Assembly: GCA_963576735.1 (NCBI GenBank)
Contig: OY755177.1
Location: 5,394,001 to 5,458,000, forward strand
DNA length: 64,000 nt
Origin: Bedellia somnulentella
Taxonomy: Eukaryota > Arthropoda > Insecta > Lepidoptera > Bedelliidae
Direction of reading: 5' to 3'
Part shown: positions 9,930-21,644 of the stretch, piece after piece
Layout of the letters: each line of letters starts with the position of its first letter
How positions within the stretch are numbered: position 1 is the first letter of the stretch
Position numbers and translations under genes: made by a program
The notes under the pieces: model-generated
What the model was told of the DNA's origin: nothing
The model's input: only the letters and a program-made list of their open reading frames with translations
Databases searched by the model: none

Positions 9930-10785
9930 ATACATGTATTTGTTCACCAATAATTAATTATATAATATTCCAAAGATTTTCACAGGAAACACTGTTATTT
10001 TACAAAGACTTTTTTTTAAATTATTACCAGTTGTAAGTCGAAGAAGTAAAATTTTACTAGTAAGCTACTTATGCTGTTGAGTTCTGGCGTAGGGCTTGGC
10101 ATGATGCGTTCAATAACTATGATATCATGTACGAATGATCTCATGAGCAGATTTTCTTAAACAATGTACAATCTAAGAACGATTTATGCAGTGAGCATAA
10201 AGTAAACTCAAGGTAAAAACATATCGTTATGAAAGCGTCATGTTATAACTAACCACAACCATCTAACCACGTAAATAGGGGTCTAAAAGAATGAAACAAA
10301 ATAGAAATTTGCACCAATATCTAAAATTAGTGAAAATTGCCATCGTATGCCAATTCTGCAAATATTTATTAATATTTTTTTCGGTTCTTATTCGGCTTTT
10401 AACTGATTACTAACAGTACTTTTAATACACATTATTTATTTTTGCAAAAACATTAAAATACGAGCAAAACCTAGGCAATATATAGGCCTGCCCTTATGAG
10501 AACATTCTCTATAGTTTTTTTATTTAATTCGAGTTTAAGTTGTAATTTTAAATGTTGATTTTATATATTTATAAACATCTGTAACTAACATTGATGTATT
10601 TTATGTTTCTCTATATTATTTGGTGTAATCTGTTCTAGATCTTATTAACATACTTAAATATATTAAAACTAAGTCAAAATTAAATATATTAAATACAGGT
10701 ATTAGTACTTCAACTCCCTACTACTTACGCCACCTGACATTTTTGATACATGAGGTTCAGAATCCTTATGTTATACTGGTAAATG
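9930..10785. other. No recognised feature
   Basis: Very AT-rich sequence with no frame, repeat or RNA gene that I can identify. Confidence 0.5.
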
Positions 10786-10787
10786 CT

Positions 10788-11150
10788 TACATATATACAT
10801 TCTTATACTAACAGCTATAAATACTAGTAGGGGTAGCTAGAGCTTCAGAGTTTAACATCGCTCAGCTACTTTAAGAAGTCAAGTAGGTATAGGAATATTG
10901 AGTATGATTGTTCATCAGTCTCCAGTCTCGTCGTTCATCAATCACTTAAAAGCTCTGTAATGTTAGTCTGTAGGCCCCGTGATGCCATGAATAAAAGTAA
11001 CTCACAGTTATTTAAAGCTAACACTATACAGCTGTGAACTAGTACCCCGGTGAATATATGTTATTATTATACAAACAGAAGCTTCCATAATTGGCTGACG
11101 AATATCTTATCCTGAAGCTCCTACCCCTTCTAGGGGTGTGTAGTATATGT
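10788..11150. mobile_element. Two decayed SINE-M copies (minus then plus)
   Basis: 10788-10960 is a minus-strand copy (CAGCTATAAATACTAGTAGG, GGGTAGCTAGAGC, CAATCACTTAAAAGCTC). 11082-11150 is a plus-strand 3' end (GAAGCTTCCATAATTGGCTG ... CTACCCCTTCTAGGGG). Both are diverged, so they are old insertions. Confidence 0.6.
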
Positions 11151-11780
11151 GAATTTCATTTTTATTTTAGTTTTTCTATACAATTTATATTATAGTTTAT
11201 CTAACAAATAATCGTTCGGGTTTTATATCATTACTCAATAGTATACTCCATAATCAATTTTTGTACTATAACCCATTGATGATAATAATCACATTACAAA
11301 GTTTTTTTTATCGATCTGCTTTCGATGAAATAGTTATTGCCCCAATAAGAAGTCACTTTTCATCTTTATCGTGCTTTTTTTTTTAAAGCTCGCTCTATCT
11401 CACATGTACCTCTAGTTTGTGTATGTGCAACTGAAGTCAAGCTCCTATGGTAAATATTTTTTTTACTATATAAACCTCAAAATGACTCATATATACAAAT
11501 TTAAGTAATACTTTAAAGAAGAACTCTATTGTGCAAATATTGGTTTTTAAACATTTGGCAGCGCGTTTAGTCATCAAACAATTCTTGTAAAGTAACTTGA
11601 CAATCAAATACTCCGTGATCATATCCTAAAGATATGCTCGAAAAACATGAGCTTAATACAGAGATTTCATTTCTTAAAATCTTGTACAATACCTTCGTCA
11701 GTGACATGTTTATTGAGTAAAGTCTTTAACAATTTGGTACTTGATTATGTTTTGAAGAGACTGAATAGAAATGATTGTAC
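11151..11780. other. No recognised feature
   Basis: AT-rich sequence; a 61-codon minus-strand frame (11437-11622) shows no family. Confidence 0.5.
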
Positions 11781-13272
11781 TTTTTAACCGACTTCAAAAA
11801 AAGGAGTGTTCTCAATTCGACCGCTATATTTTTTTTATTTTTTTTTATTTTTGTTCGCCGATTACTTTGCCATTTATGAACCGATTTTGATTATTATTTT
11901 TTTATTCGAAAGAAGATACTCCCGGATTGGTACCATAATGAGGATATCAGGGTCTGATGATGGGATCCTGGAGAAATCGAGGGGAACCCTCAAATTTTAT
12001 AGGCAAATGTACCGCGTTTTACATATTTACTGAACTTATATTGGCATTTGCTTCTGAAAATCATATTGTTATGCTGCTGAGCTGATGATAGAAGGTGTGG
12101 ATCCTCAATCACTAGGTATTAGGAAACAGTTCTTTCCACATTCTATATAGATTTATACTCCTCTTCGTAGCTTTTATGAAGAGAAGTACAGGTTCACTAA
12201 ACATTTCTTTTGTTATGTTATTGTTACCGAGAAAGTACCATGAGACCAAGATCTGATGATGGCATCCCAGGAAATCGAGAAGACTGTCGAAACTCACAAT
12301 TATGTGACAGTGTATTTGTTCAAAACGCCGATAGGCCTGCCCTGTATAACGTGAGAACACTGCCTAATAAATCGTGGGTACTCAGAACAACAGGTGACAA
12401 TGTCACGTGATATTCAGAAGTATTACTACCTCTGCTAACCCCTTCAGGGATATTCGGCGTGAGCGTTTGAGTCTTTCTTGAGATGTAGAATTGAAGATCA
12501 TCGCCTTTCGAAGGATTTTAAGAACAATGTAAGGTTACATATGGTTGAGCCTATTTAATATCGTACTATAATAGAAATACCGGAAATACGAAGAATAATA
12601 CAGTAACTGTCGCTTCCTCATCCGAGAGGCATCTTTGCCAGGTCTACCCATCTCTAAAACTCGTAAAATAAAATATTTTTTAACAAAAAGAAAACCGACT
12701 TCATAGAAAAACAACCGAAAATAAACAATCTAGTACTAAAAAGTACGAAATAAGTTTTTTTAATTGAATATGAGTACTGTGATTGATACCTTAGCAATTT
12801 CTTTATTCCACACGCGTCAGTTCAACCTACCTAAATATTACAATTCTCTTAAATAAATTTTTGTGTCGGTGCCAGACAAACAAAAGTAAATTCACCCTGC
12901 TATCTATCTCTGATTATTACAATCTAAACAATATATATCTATCGCCTAACGTTTTAAATGATAATACGTACAGAAATCAATTTACCCTACAACTACAAGG
13001 TACCCTACATTTTACATGTATATGAAGTGCGAAATACACACTTCTTATTATCAATTATCATCGAGGCTGGCACCGGCTCACAAATTAATTAAAGAGAATT
13101 GTAATATTTAGGTAGGTTGAACTGACGCGTTTGGAATAAAGAAATTGCTAAGGTATCAATCACAGTACTCATATTCAATTAAAAAAACTTATTTCGTACT
13201 TTTTAGTACTAGATTGTTTATTTTCGGTTGTTTTTCTATGAAGTCGGTTTTCTTTTTGTTAAAAAATATTTT
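11781..13272 (+). mobile_element. Composite element E, copy 1 (about 1.49 kb)
   Basis: The left end reads TTTTTAACCGACTTCAAAAA and the right end TGAAGTCGGTTTTCTTTTTG then TTAAAA, so the two ends carry inverted AACCGACTTC / GAAGTCGGTT motifs. A second copy with the same order of parts lies inverted at 27976-29448. Inside are a body with GATCTGATGATGG-type repeats (11940-12280), a captured SINE-T 3' half (12297-12468) and a large foldback module (12670-13275). No transposase frame is present. The superfamily is unknown to me, although the AACCGACTTC-AAAAAAGGAG motif is common in lepidopteran genomes. Confidence 0.7.
12297..12468 (+). mobile_element. SINE-T 3' half captured inside element E
   Basis: It runs from ATGTGACAGTGTATTTGTTC through GATAGGCCTGCCC and GTCACGTGATATTCAGAAG to CTGCTAACCCCTTCAGGG, ATATTCGGCGTGAGCGTTT. 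The inverted copy of E has the same fragment (28789-28965), so capture preceded duplication of E. Confidence 0.85.
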
Positions 13273-13275
13273 CAT
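12670..13275. repeat. Long foldback module inside element E
   Basis: Arms of about 210 bp (12670-12890 and 13060-13275) are reverse complements with few differences, for example TACTAAAAAGTACGAAATAA against its complement and GTCAGTTCAACCTACCTAAA against its complement. The spacer is about 170 bp. The same module is at 27976-28590. The arms would form a very long hairpin in RNA or single-stranded DNA. Confidence 0.85.
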
Positions 13276-13302
13276 ATTCTTTATTTATATTAAATAAAAT
13301 TG

Positions 13303-13540
13303 CCATGTAGTGCCGGCTTAGAATGGCACTACCCTTTTCTACCCTGGGGTGCATAAGAGGTGACTAAGGGTATGAGGCTTTTTTAAGTGGTTTTTGGGCG
13401 ATGCAGTTGGAAACCCATTTCCAACGATACTTTATTTCTACCTTTTGTCCCCTATCAACTTCCAAATGTGGCTGAGGAGTTTCTTGCTCTAAAGCTCTGG
13501 CTACCCCTTTTAGAGATTTATGGCTGTGAGTATATGTCTG
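13303..13540 (+). mobile_element. SINE-M, nearly full length
   Basis: Starts CATGTAGTGCCGGCTTAGAA, passes GAGGTGACTAAGGG and TGGGCGATGCAGTTGG, and ends GGCTACCCCTTTTAGAGATT, GGCTGTGAGTATATG. Confidence 0.88.
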
Positions 13541-13760
13541 TAGTAAATAAACTGATAAATGAAATCTTTTTACTTATTGTTTTATAATATCATAGTTTGC
13601 ATATATTTATAAATACGATTTTTAATTATGCGTCAGCATTATTAGTATTATCTATGCCAGTAACACCAGTACTTCTACGCATCGCTCTTGGGTACTATAC
13701 ATTAACGTCTGCTTTCTTAACTAAAATTCTTATTGATAATTACGCTTAGTCTACAACCTA

Positions 13761-14008
13761 CCATACATACATATACTCACGGCTATAAATCCCTAGATGG
13801 GGTAGCCAGAGCTAAGGAATGAGAGATTCCTCAGCCACCTTTGGAAAGTTGAGTGGGAAAAAAATGGTAAAATAAAGGTTGTTGGTGATGGGTCTCCAAC
13901 CGCATCACCCAATAATCCCTTTAAAGCCCCAATACCTTTAGTCGCCTCTTACGTACACCCACTGGAAGAAATGGGGTAGTGCTATTCTAAGCCGACACTA
14001 CACAGCTA
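13761..14008 (-). mobile_element. SINE-M, full length
   Basis: The complement of the consensus is complete, from the CATACATACATATACTCACG tail to GCCGACACTACACAGC at the 5' end. A possible 8-bp duplication (ACCTACCA) is too short to be sure. Confidence 0.9.
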
Positions 14009-14009
14009 T

Positions 14010-14530
14010 CACCTACCAGTGACTACTTATACTAACGTCTAAATCCTTAAAAAAAACCAAGCATAGTTGTGCATTTTATTGTAATGGTTAAATTCCATTT
14101 ACGAGAACAACGGTCTTACTAGTTAAATCATTTATATTTTGTTAATTATAGAAACGTTAATTTATATTGTCCACATAAATGTAGCTCGGGCAAGGTTATT
14201 TCAATAACACAAGTTATATCGAAAATTCACCAAACCCATTTAAACCATTGTAATGAAATTACTTAATTTTCGCAGACTATTAAGTCATTAATAAGCAATT
14301 ACTTTGATTTAGAACGTTTGTTAACAATAATGTGAGCTAGCGTATGCAATAGGTGGGACTATTCCCATAAAATGCAAAATTTATGTAAGTAAAATTTGCT
14401 AATTTTATTATTATACAAGTATTGTTAAAAAGATGCAGATGATTCATCTGGGATATTAATATCGCAAACAATGTGATTAAGGAAAACATGAGGAGATTGT
14501 CGACAGTATGGAATAATCTTTTCTTTGAAA
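14010..14530. other. No recognised feature
   Basis: AT-rich; a 68-codon minus-strand frame (14337-14543) runs into the neighbouring SINE and is not convincing. Confidence 0.5.
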
Positions 14531-14534
14531 GTTG

Positions 14535-14690
14535 TACATACACATACTCACAACTATAAATCCCTAGAAGGGGTAGCCAGAGCTAAGGAATTAGAAATTC
14601 CTCAACCATTTTTGGAAGTTAAATGGGGAAAATAATGTTTAATAAAGGTTAAACTGCATTGCTCAAACATCCCACGGGAAGAAATGGGGT
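14535..14690 (-). mobile_element. SINE-M with internal deletions
   Basis: The tail and hairpin are intact (AACTATAAATCCCTAGAAGG), but the centre is shortened and the copy ends at GGAAGAAATGGGGTAGT. A 47-bp hairpin follows directly. Confidence 0.85.
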
Positions 14691-14696
14691 AGTATA

Positions 14697-14743
14697 TAAC
14701 GTAACGTAGTTGTGAGTATATATACTACAACTACGTTACGTTA
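14697..14743. repeat. Near-perfect 47-bp hairpin
   Basis: Arms TAACGTAACGTAGTTGT and ACAACTACGTTACGTTA are exact complements around AGTATATATACT, which is itself self-complementary. It lies between two oppositely oriented SINE-M copies. No terminator or other role can be assigned. Confidence 0.85.
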
Positions 14744-14764
14744 AACATAGAAACCCTAGTTTAT

Positions 14765-14808
14765 ATAGGCGGAAGTGAGAAGATTAAAAGAGCGTTTATA
14801 AGAAGAAT
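14765..14808 (+). mobile_element. Short LINE-R remnant
   Basis: GGCGGAAGTGAGAAGATTAA ... AAGAAGAATG resembles the LINE-R segment around GGCGTCCGAAGTATGAAGAA and is fused directly to a SINE-M. Confidence 0.5.
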
Positions 14809-15030
14809 GTTTCTTCCGGTGGGTGTACGTAAGAGGCGACTAATGGACTTGATGCTTTTTAAGGGATTTTTGGGCGATGCGGTTCCACCCATCCACCCAT
14901 CACCAACAACCTTTATTCTACCATCTTTTCCCCACTCAACTTCCAAAAGTGGCTGAGGAATTTCCAATTTCTCAGCTCTGGCTACCCCTTTAGGGATTTA
15001 TAGCCGTGAGTATATGTATGTATGTATGAT
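14803..15030 (+). mobile_element. SINE-M, 5'-truncated
   Basis: Starts at TTTCTTCCGGTGGGTGTACG and ends GGCTACCCCTTTAGGGATTT, AGCCGTGAG and an ATGT tail. Confidence 0.88.
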
Positions 15031-15680
15031 GACTCGAGAACCGAATTACCGATTTTGATAATTATGTTTAAAATGTGTTACTTAAATCTGGTGAGGGTTT
15101 TGAAGGTTGAATATGGAAAAGTTGAGAGGATAATATTAAACACATAGTACCTAGTATGCATTATGAAATACGTTTGATATCTTTCATGTATTTTATATAA
15201 GCAAGTTGTTGCAAAGGTGTTGCTAAACATTTTATTTAGTAACATTTGAATGAAACAAATTAAATACTTATGCTAAAATACTAAAAAACTAACTAAAATA
15301 TAAAATTAATGGTTTTAAAAGGTATAAATAATTACTTTTGAATAATTTGGCCGAATCAATTATGCATGTACATTATTATTTACAGAAACTAGACTAATTT
15401 TATTTAACTTATCGCTTCATTTTCATTTCACTACGTGATTTTTGCGATGGTTTAAGAATCTTTAAAAGTCACAATTCTATTATTAGCTATTTTGAATGAA
15501 AAATATTGAAATTAGTCTTTTATTATTGTGTTTGCTTTCCAACAAAAATATATTAATGGACAATAAAATATTCTATAGAAACCGACCGTTTCTTATTTTC
15601 ACGGCTAAGGGTGAGAAAATTAAGGAATAATGTGATCAAAACCACAATTTCAAGTACTATTATTTACTAGTGATAGTGAC
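15031..15680. other. No recognised feature
   Basis: AT-rich sequence without frames or repeats that I can name. Confidence 0.5.
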
Positions 15681-15800
15681 GAGACGTCCGTGGTCGAGTG
15701 GATAGATAGCTAGCTTCTCGGTCCGGAGGTCGTGGATTTGATCCCCGCTGAGAGCAATATTTATGTGTAAGCATAAATGATTGTTTCTTAGTCTTGGGTG
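15681..15800 (+). mobile_element. tRNA-derived SINE head, third family
   Basis: GACGTCCGTGGTCGAGTGGA includes an A-box-like TGGTCGAGTGG; GTGGATTTGATCCCCG is B-box-like. No complete tRNA cloverleaf forms, and the sequence runs on as GCATAAATGATTGTTTC. An inverted relative is at 41365-41462. Confidence 0.7.
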
Positions 15801-16640
15801 TTATTTATATATGTTTTATATGATATTAAATATATCGTTGAGTTAGTATCACTTAATACAAGTTCAACTTAGTTTGGGCTAATGTATATAATGTATCCGT
15901 ACATTTATTAATTTGTTTTATTTATTATAAGTAAGTCACAACGCAATGATACTAATTGACTAACTATTTTATACAAATACCAGTAGTTTCCGGCACGGCC
16001 GGCGAATGATATGATCATAAAAAGGTCAGTGTCAGTCATGAAATGATTGCAGCGGTAATCTGAAAAACGCATGTGCAGTTTTCAGGGCCAGTTATATGTT
16101 GCACGTTTAAAAAAAACAAAAAAAAACAGTTATTCATACTTTTGAATATATAGGTGCAACTTCAATTAACAGTAAATTTCACTGTATAAAATCCATTTAA
16201 ATATATATGGATGACCTGAGGATTTTTTTTGTAGTCATAATAATTAACTACATACATACTCAGAGCTATTGATCGCAAGAATTATAAAAACTGGTAGTCA
16301 CAGTTGCTGAAGTAGCTCTTCAGTGACTGTTTGTAGGTTAAATGAAAATATTGTAAAATAAAGCGCACTCTCAGAACGAAAGAGGCTGAAGCCCAAAAAT
16401 AGTGATATTGAGTTACAATCATAGAGAGTCATAAAAAAGTATGCTCTATCCGATGAATAGTAAAAAAAAGGGAATTATTGTTATAGGGACAGAAGATTTT
16501 CCTTTTTTTAATAGTAAATCTTCTGGATTAAGAAATCCTAAATGAGATCTAAGAGTAAGTTTTGGTAAAAAAAATATGAACCAGTATTGTATATACAGTT
16601 GTTTATACCAATCAGAGAGGATATAAAAAAAATAATCTTA
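15801..16640. other. No recognised feature
   Basis: AT-rich; a TCTTCTGTC/GACAGAAGA-like local inversion around 16485-16535 is too short to classify. Confidence 0.45.
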
Positions 16641-16642
16641 TA

Positions 16643-17138
16643 CTGGCCACAAAGACTCGTGGCAGACGGTAGAATAAAACGTGCAAGTGAGACAGCGCAC
16701 GTCTCATTTTTTCACGCTGCATGTATGTAACCGAATCCCTTGGACTCTATTTTGACCGACTATTAACAGGCAGATTTATTTCAAACTTTGTACACTTATC
16801 AGCGACACTATCGTAATTTCATAGGGTTTCTCAGTATACTGATTAGGGTCGCAGGATCAAATAATTTCAGTTGGGTCAGAACTTGAAAGTGAAAACTATT
16901 CATAGTTAAAAAAATGTGGGGCACTCTGATGAGAAATAATTTTTCGCTTTTTAGTTAATCCTTTGAACTTACACAGCGTATGTGTGACTTTACGAAATCG
17001 TACGCTATGCAAGCGCTCGCAAAGTATAAGAAAATAAAATTCTACTCGTACTTATTTTTTTTACCCGTATTACTCTTTTACATACAAATACAAAAGTGAT
17101 TTATGATGGTACCGTCTGCACAGAGATTTTGCGTCCAG
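16643..17138. mobile_element. Candidate MITE with about 30-bp terminal inverted repeats
   Basis: The left end CTGGCCACAAAGACTCGTGG-CAGACGGTA and the complement of the right end CTGGACGCAAAATCTCTGTG-CAGACGGTA match at most positions, and TA lies outside both ends (16641-16642 and 17139-17140). This fits a non-autonomous Tc1/mariner-type element of about 0.5 kb. Against it, similarity between 17122-17235 and 17697-17800 appears to cross the right boundary. Confidence 0.45.
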
Positions 17139-17287
17139 TATAGTTGAATCGGATCGCTTTCAGTAGGAACAATTCCAATGCAGAGGGGCAGTGTGTAAGA
17201 ATTTTTAATATATTTCAAGAATATTTTAAATGAATGAAACTTAAAGAAGAGAACTTAGACCGCCAATTGTACTTTTAAAAATATGTT

Positions 17288-17403
17288 TATTGGTAAGGGG
17301 TCTCCAACAATCAATTAAAAAGCCCTTATTGTCTTAGTTTCCTCACACCCACGGGCAGAAATGGGGTAGGTAGTGCTATATTAATCCGACATTCCACAGT
17401 ACT
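17288..17403 (-). mobile_element. SINE-M 5' half, decayed
   Basis: Contains GGGTCTCCAACAATCAATTA, CACACCCACGGGCAGAAATG and CCGACATTCCACAG. Confidence 0.7.
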
Positions 17404-17575
17404 TAGCATTGAAGCAATAAATATTTTGATCAATTTCGTTTAATAATGTTTTATATTAATGTATCCTTATCTCTGACAGTTCTTTATTTCTTCTTGTTTC
17501 TTTAAAACCATATTTTCCTTTATGTAGTATTTTAATATTTTATTATATTTATTGTTGATAATGCTTTAATAGCTA

Positions 17576-17800
17576 ATATGTTTTCAAGTAGTGACAGCTA
17601 GAAATTCATCCGCTATATTACGAGTATAAAATAAGCGTTTAGAAAAATGTAGAATAAATATAAGATGCTCAACATAAAACGAAATATCACTGCGAAGAGT
17701 TTTGCGTCCAATAAGGTAAATCAGATCGTTTCCAGTAGGAAAAGTTCTAATGCACTGGGATGCTAAAGAATTTTTAATCGATTTCAAGTATGTTTTATTG
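17576..17800. repeat. Unclassified repeat R, copy 1
   Basis: TTTTCAAGTAGTGACAGCTAG ... ATCCGCTATATTACGAGTAT ... AGAATAAATATAAGATG is matched by 18118-18260 (CCAAGTAGCGACAGCTGGAG ... ATCCGCCATCTTACGTGTAT). A third short piece (TTTCCAAGTAGCGAAAACTG ... GCAGCTAGAAACTC) is at 19960-20000. Family unknown. Confidence 0.6.
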
Positions 17801-17835
17801 TAACCAATTTAGTCAGAAGTTCAGATTTGAAAAAA

Positions 17836-17956
17836 AACTCAGTCACTTTTCTAAGTTAAGTGGGGAAAAGATAGTAAAATAAAGGTTGTTGGTGACGTGT
17901 CTCGAGCTAACATAAAGAAATAGTGTAGTGCTATTCTAAGCCGACATAACACCTTG
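17836..17956 (-). mobile_element. SINE-M with internal deletion
   Basis: AAGTTAAGTGGGGAAAAGAT, AAAGGTTGTTGGTGACGTGT and GTGCTATTCTAAGCCGACAT identify it; the central GGCGACTAA region and the tail are missing. Confidence 0.75.
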
Positions 17957-18104
17957 TCAATATCCGTTTACAGATGTTTCTATAGTAGTACATATTTATC
18001 CCAGCCAGTTTTTTATTTATTTTTGTTTGTTTGAAATCTGAAGTATTTTAATATCATACGATAATCAAAGATGTTTATGCTATGATATACCAAACGAAGA
18101 TCAA

Positions 18105-18260
18105 TATAGGAGCAATAAAACCAACATGTTTCCAAGTAGCGACAGCTGGAGCTTTGCAGCTAGAAACGAATCCGCCATCTTACGTGTATAAAATAGGCGT
18201 TGAGAAAATTATAGAATAAATATAAAATTTTCAAGATTCATCTTAATGTCACTGAAGGGG
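18105..18260. repeat. Unclassified repeat R, copy 2
   Basis: See 17576-17800. This copy keeps GGAGCTTTGCAGCTAGAAAC, which is deleted in copy 1. Confidence 0.6.
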
Positions 18261-18356
18261 ACCTTCTGATCTTAGGTTTCTTTTTATTTTCACGGAAACT
18301 AAAAATATATAAAAACGCTTTTTATAGAGTTTCTTGTTTGACGTTTTATCGTAGAC

Positions 18357-18675
18357 TAGCTTTTTACCCGCGACTACGTCCGCGTGGACTACATTTTTTG
18401 CATCCGGTTTTCATCCAAAATACTAAAACACTATCTTAACTTCTGTTTTTTTTAAATTTTTATTACCGTGGGCGTTGTAATATAATACTAAAAGCTGTGA
18501 CTGACACATTTGCGCGCGCTTTTACTCCAGCAAAGTCTATGGGCTAATTTTGACAATTTATAAATCGCTAACAATTTAACTAATCCAGTTATGGAAATTG
18601 TATAAGTTTTCGGTAAAACTTCAGATGGAGACCTTCAATTTTATCAAATTTCTAGCTCTACCTGAGCCAATTTTC
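18357..18675 (-). mobile_element. Helitron 3' end fragment
   Basis: On the minus strand it ends CGCGGACGTAGTCGCGGG, then TAAAAAGCTAG followed by T: a GC-rich hairpin about 10 nt before CTAG, the classic Helitron 3' terminus. Helitrons transpose by rolling-circle replication; no Rep/helicase frame is present here. Confidence 0.65.
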
Positions 18676-18837
18676 TAGCACCCTCTCTTGTTTAATATAT
18701 AAGGTAATTTCAAATTTAATATTGTAAATAGCCTTAAGGGAACCTTTCAGTGCCCTAGCTACCTCGCGAGTAGAATGTGATGAGTCATGCCAAAAGCAAG
18801 TTGTCTGAAAAGAGCTTTTATAAATCAAACTCAAACT

Positions 18838-19148
18838 TTCACACCGAACATACCCGAAGGAGCTGGAGCACCTCTGCTTACACTTCTGAACATTACGTGA
18901 CATTGTCACCTGGTTTTGACGACTCACGTTTTGCTTTGACAGTGTACTCAAGTGATGGGGGGCAGGCCTATCGCCACACCATTTTGTACGAATACACTGT
19001 CACACGACAAAGTACAACTTAGCCATGTTGATGTCCTCACGATATTTTCCCTCACCGTTAGCCACCATGGTAAATAACCATACTTATGACTTTAGATAAG
19101 ACAAATTGGTGTAAGTTTACCTGATGATTACTGAGCTATCACAGTTAC
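18838..19148 (-). mobile_element. SINE-T, head mostly lost
   Basis: TTCACACCGAACATACCCGA at the tail side, CATTACGTGACATTGTCACC in the body, CCTCACGATATTTTCCCTCA further in, and only GAGCTATCACAG left of the tRNA-like head. Confidence 0.85.
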
Positions 19149-19149
19149 T

Positions 19150-20250
19150 ATCCTTTCCTACAATAACAAGAATAACCACATATAGGACACGTCTTGTCAG
19201 TATATAGTACATGATATCGTGAGCAACAATCATAATGTAATTCACTGTGTACACAAACAAATGGTAGCATCTCAATTAGAGGCTACTCGCTTTCATATGC
19301 AATAATTTAGATTAACATTCATTGCTCCATTATTATGACAGGATCCTGTTACTATTATGGTCTCCAATTTGTGTGGAATTCTGGATACAATGGCTGCTTC
19401 GCATGGACACCGGTTGTTGTTTGTATTTTATTGAATTACCTTCCTTGACGTTTATTTGTATTATTCTAAGAAATAGTATCACACTACGCAACAATTATTG
19501 TATAATTAATTCTTTTGTTTAAATGAATTGGTCACGGAAGGAAAGCACGGAGTATAATATGATTCTTTCAAGAGATGGATGAGTAACGCAATAATTTCGT
19601 AGAGAATGCCAATCAGTCTGCCTACCCCGGTAATAACAAACGGCATGCAAACATATGTACGAAATAACATACTAAACATTTATCAATCAAATTTCCAAAA
19701 ATTGCAATATTATTTATTACAGGTATATACCTAATTCGATCATGTTTCACATTAAGACACACACAAAATAATAATTAAATAACAACATCTTTACTGTAAT
19801 CTACTGATAACAACTAAAACTTAAATCTATTTATAACATAAAACTTTTAGAAATGCATGTTTATATTCCGTTGACGAACACGAAAATATATCAACTTGCT
19901 CCGCAACCTGATTCAGGGACATGATAGCTCGAGAGATAGCACATAGCATATAGAGATAGTTTCCAAGTAGCGAAAACTGTAGCTTTGCAGCTAGAAACTC
20001 TAATATAATATGAAAACCATTGCTTATAATTTTTGTCAAGGAAATTCATAAGTTAAGACTTTCAGTGTTGCTGTGTACGTTGCTTTGTTATTTAGTTCAA
20101 GGCATTTCGAACTGAAATTAATTTACTTCAAAATAAAGTTAGTTACTATCGTTTTTTGATGTAAAAAATTAAAAATTACTGCCTCTACCGTTCCGTCAGA
20201 AGGTGTTTGTAAAGAGAAAAAGAAACTCCTTATATCCACATTTTTAACAG
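19150..20250. other. No recognised gene; small fragment of repeat R
   Basis: Several frames of 60-70 codons (for example 19322-19522 and 19827-20039) have no family support. A repeat R fragment is at about 19960-20000. Confidence 0.45.
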
Positions 20251-20375
20251 AGTGTCGGATTAAAATAGCTCTCATATGGGAGTTAAGCGACTTAGGGGCT
20301 TTGGGCATTTCATGTGATTGTTGAGCGATGTGGCTATAGATTTATCACCGCTCAACAATCAAATTTTACAACTCA
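20251..20375 (+). mobile_element. SINE-M, heavily decayed
   Basis: AGTGTCGGATTAAAATAGCT, GTTAAGCGACTTAGGGGCTT and GAGCGATGTGGCTATAGA correspond to consecutive SINE-M landmarks. Confidence 0.5.
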
Positions 20376-21430
20376 AATTCAAAACCTTTATTATGTGAAG
20401 CGTAATTCAAAACACAACTTACTAAGAAAGCCTTGGATGACTAAATACAATTGTCTAGAATTTATATTAAAAGCGACCCTTCATGAAGCTCCAGAAAATC
20501 AACGGTCCTCGTTAATATTTACATTAATCAAAAGTTTGAGGAACAGCATATTTACTTTATGATTTCGGACAAGCCAATTAGGTAATTTAATAATCTTAAA
20601 ATCGCAATTGTACATTTTGGGAGTCAACTATAAGTTGTTTATAGTTCCAAAAGGGTTGGGCAGCCAGAGCTTAGGCATGTAACTGGCGAGAAATTTATTA
20701 TTTTATTTAATAAGCAGTTAAAACACGCTTGTGGCGTAATTTTATTTAATTTCACCGGTCATGCTGTTAGACATTTTTATCCTCTTCAGATTACCAATTA
20801 AGCTGAAAGCCTTATTAGGTGAATTCCCTGCCTTGATGACATTGTGATGATGTGATGATGGAACTCGAAGGTTGCCGTAGGAACTCCCCATTCAAGTAAT
20901 AACAAGCCCACCGAGTTTAGGTTCGCTTAATTAGTCTTGATGAGAACGTCATATGTGTAGTGTCAGCTTATAATATATATACTCTATTAGCTCAATAGGC
21001 AAAGAAAATGCACCTGACGTCTTTCACGACTCATTACTGAATTTTAGAAAGAAATGTAGGCAATTGATTAAATCTACAAATTAATTAATATAATGCAACC
21101 ATATTATTATTATTTTTTTATAATTGTTTTTTTCCATTTTACTTATTTTTACTTTATTGCTAATTTTATTGCATCATATTATTGTTATTTTAATTTTAAT
21201 TTAATTGTACTTTATTTAGTTTTATAATTATTATTAATTTGGTGTAATTCTTTGGAGTTTTACTTATATTTATATTATTTGTTATTGTTTTGAGAACAAG
21301 AAGAAAATTGCTAACGATAATAGCCAATAATGTTGTGTGCACTTTTTTTGGCATTGTAACAGAGCCGAATCTAAATTTTTGTAAAAAAGGTAATGTTTGT
21401 TATAATGCTGTTTGTGTACGTATTAATTAA
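20376..21430. other. No recognised gene or clear repeat
   Basis: An 82-codon plus frame (20314-20562) has no domain. 20850-20945 is a GC-richer island (CCACCGAGTTTAGGTTCGC) of unknown origin, and 21090-21300 is extremely AT-rich with homopolymer runs. Confidence 0.45.
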
Positions 21431-21431
21431 A

Positions 21432-21604
21432 TAAATAGCACTATCCCATTTTTCCCGAGGGTGTTCGTAAAAGGCGGCTAAGGGTATTAGGGCATATTAA
21501 GCGTTTTTTGGGCAATGCAATTGGAGATAAAACACCAAAAAATTTGCTTTACGATCTTATCCCCACACAAATTCCAAAAGTGGCTGGGCATTTTTTTATT
21601 CCGG
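21432..21604 (+). mobile_element. SINE-M, both ends lost
   Basis: AATAGCACTATCCCATTTTT, GTAAAAGGCGGCTAAGGG, TTTTGGGCAATGCAATTGGA and CCAAAAGTGGCTGGGC identify it. Confidence 0.8.
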
Positions 21605-21644
21605 ACAACAACATATGAAATATAGTAGGTAAAATTTAAATACT

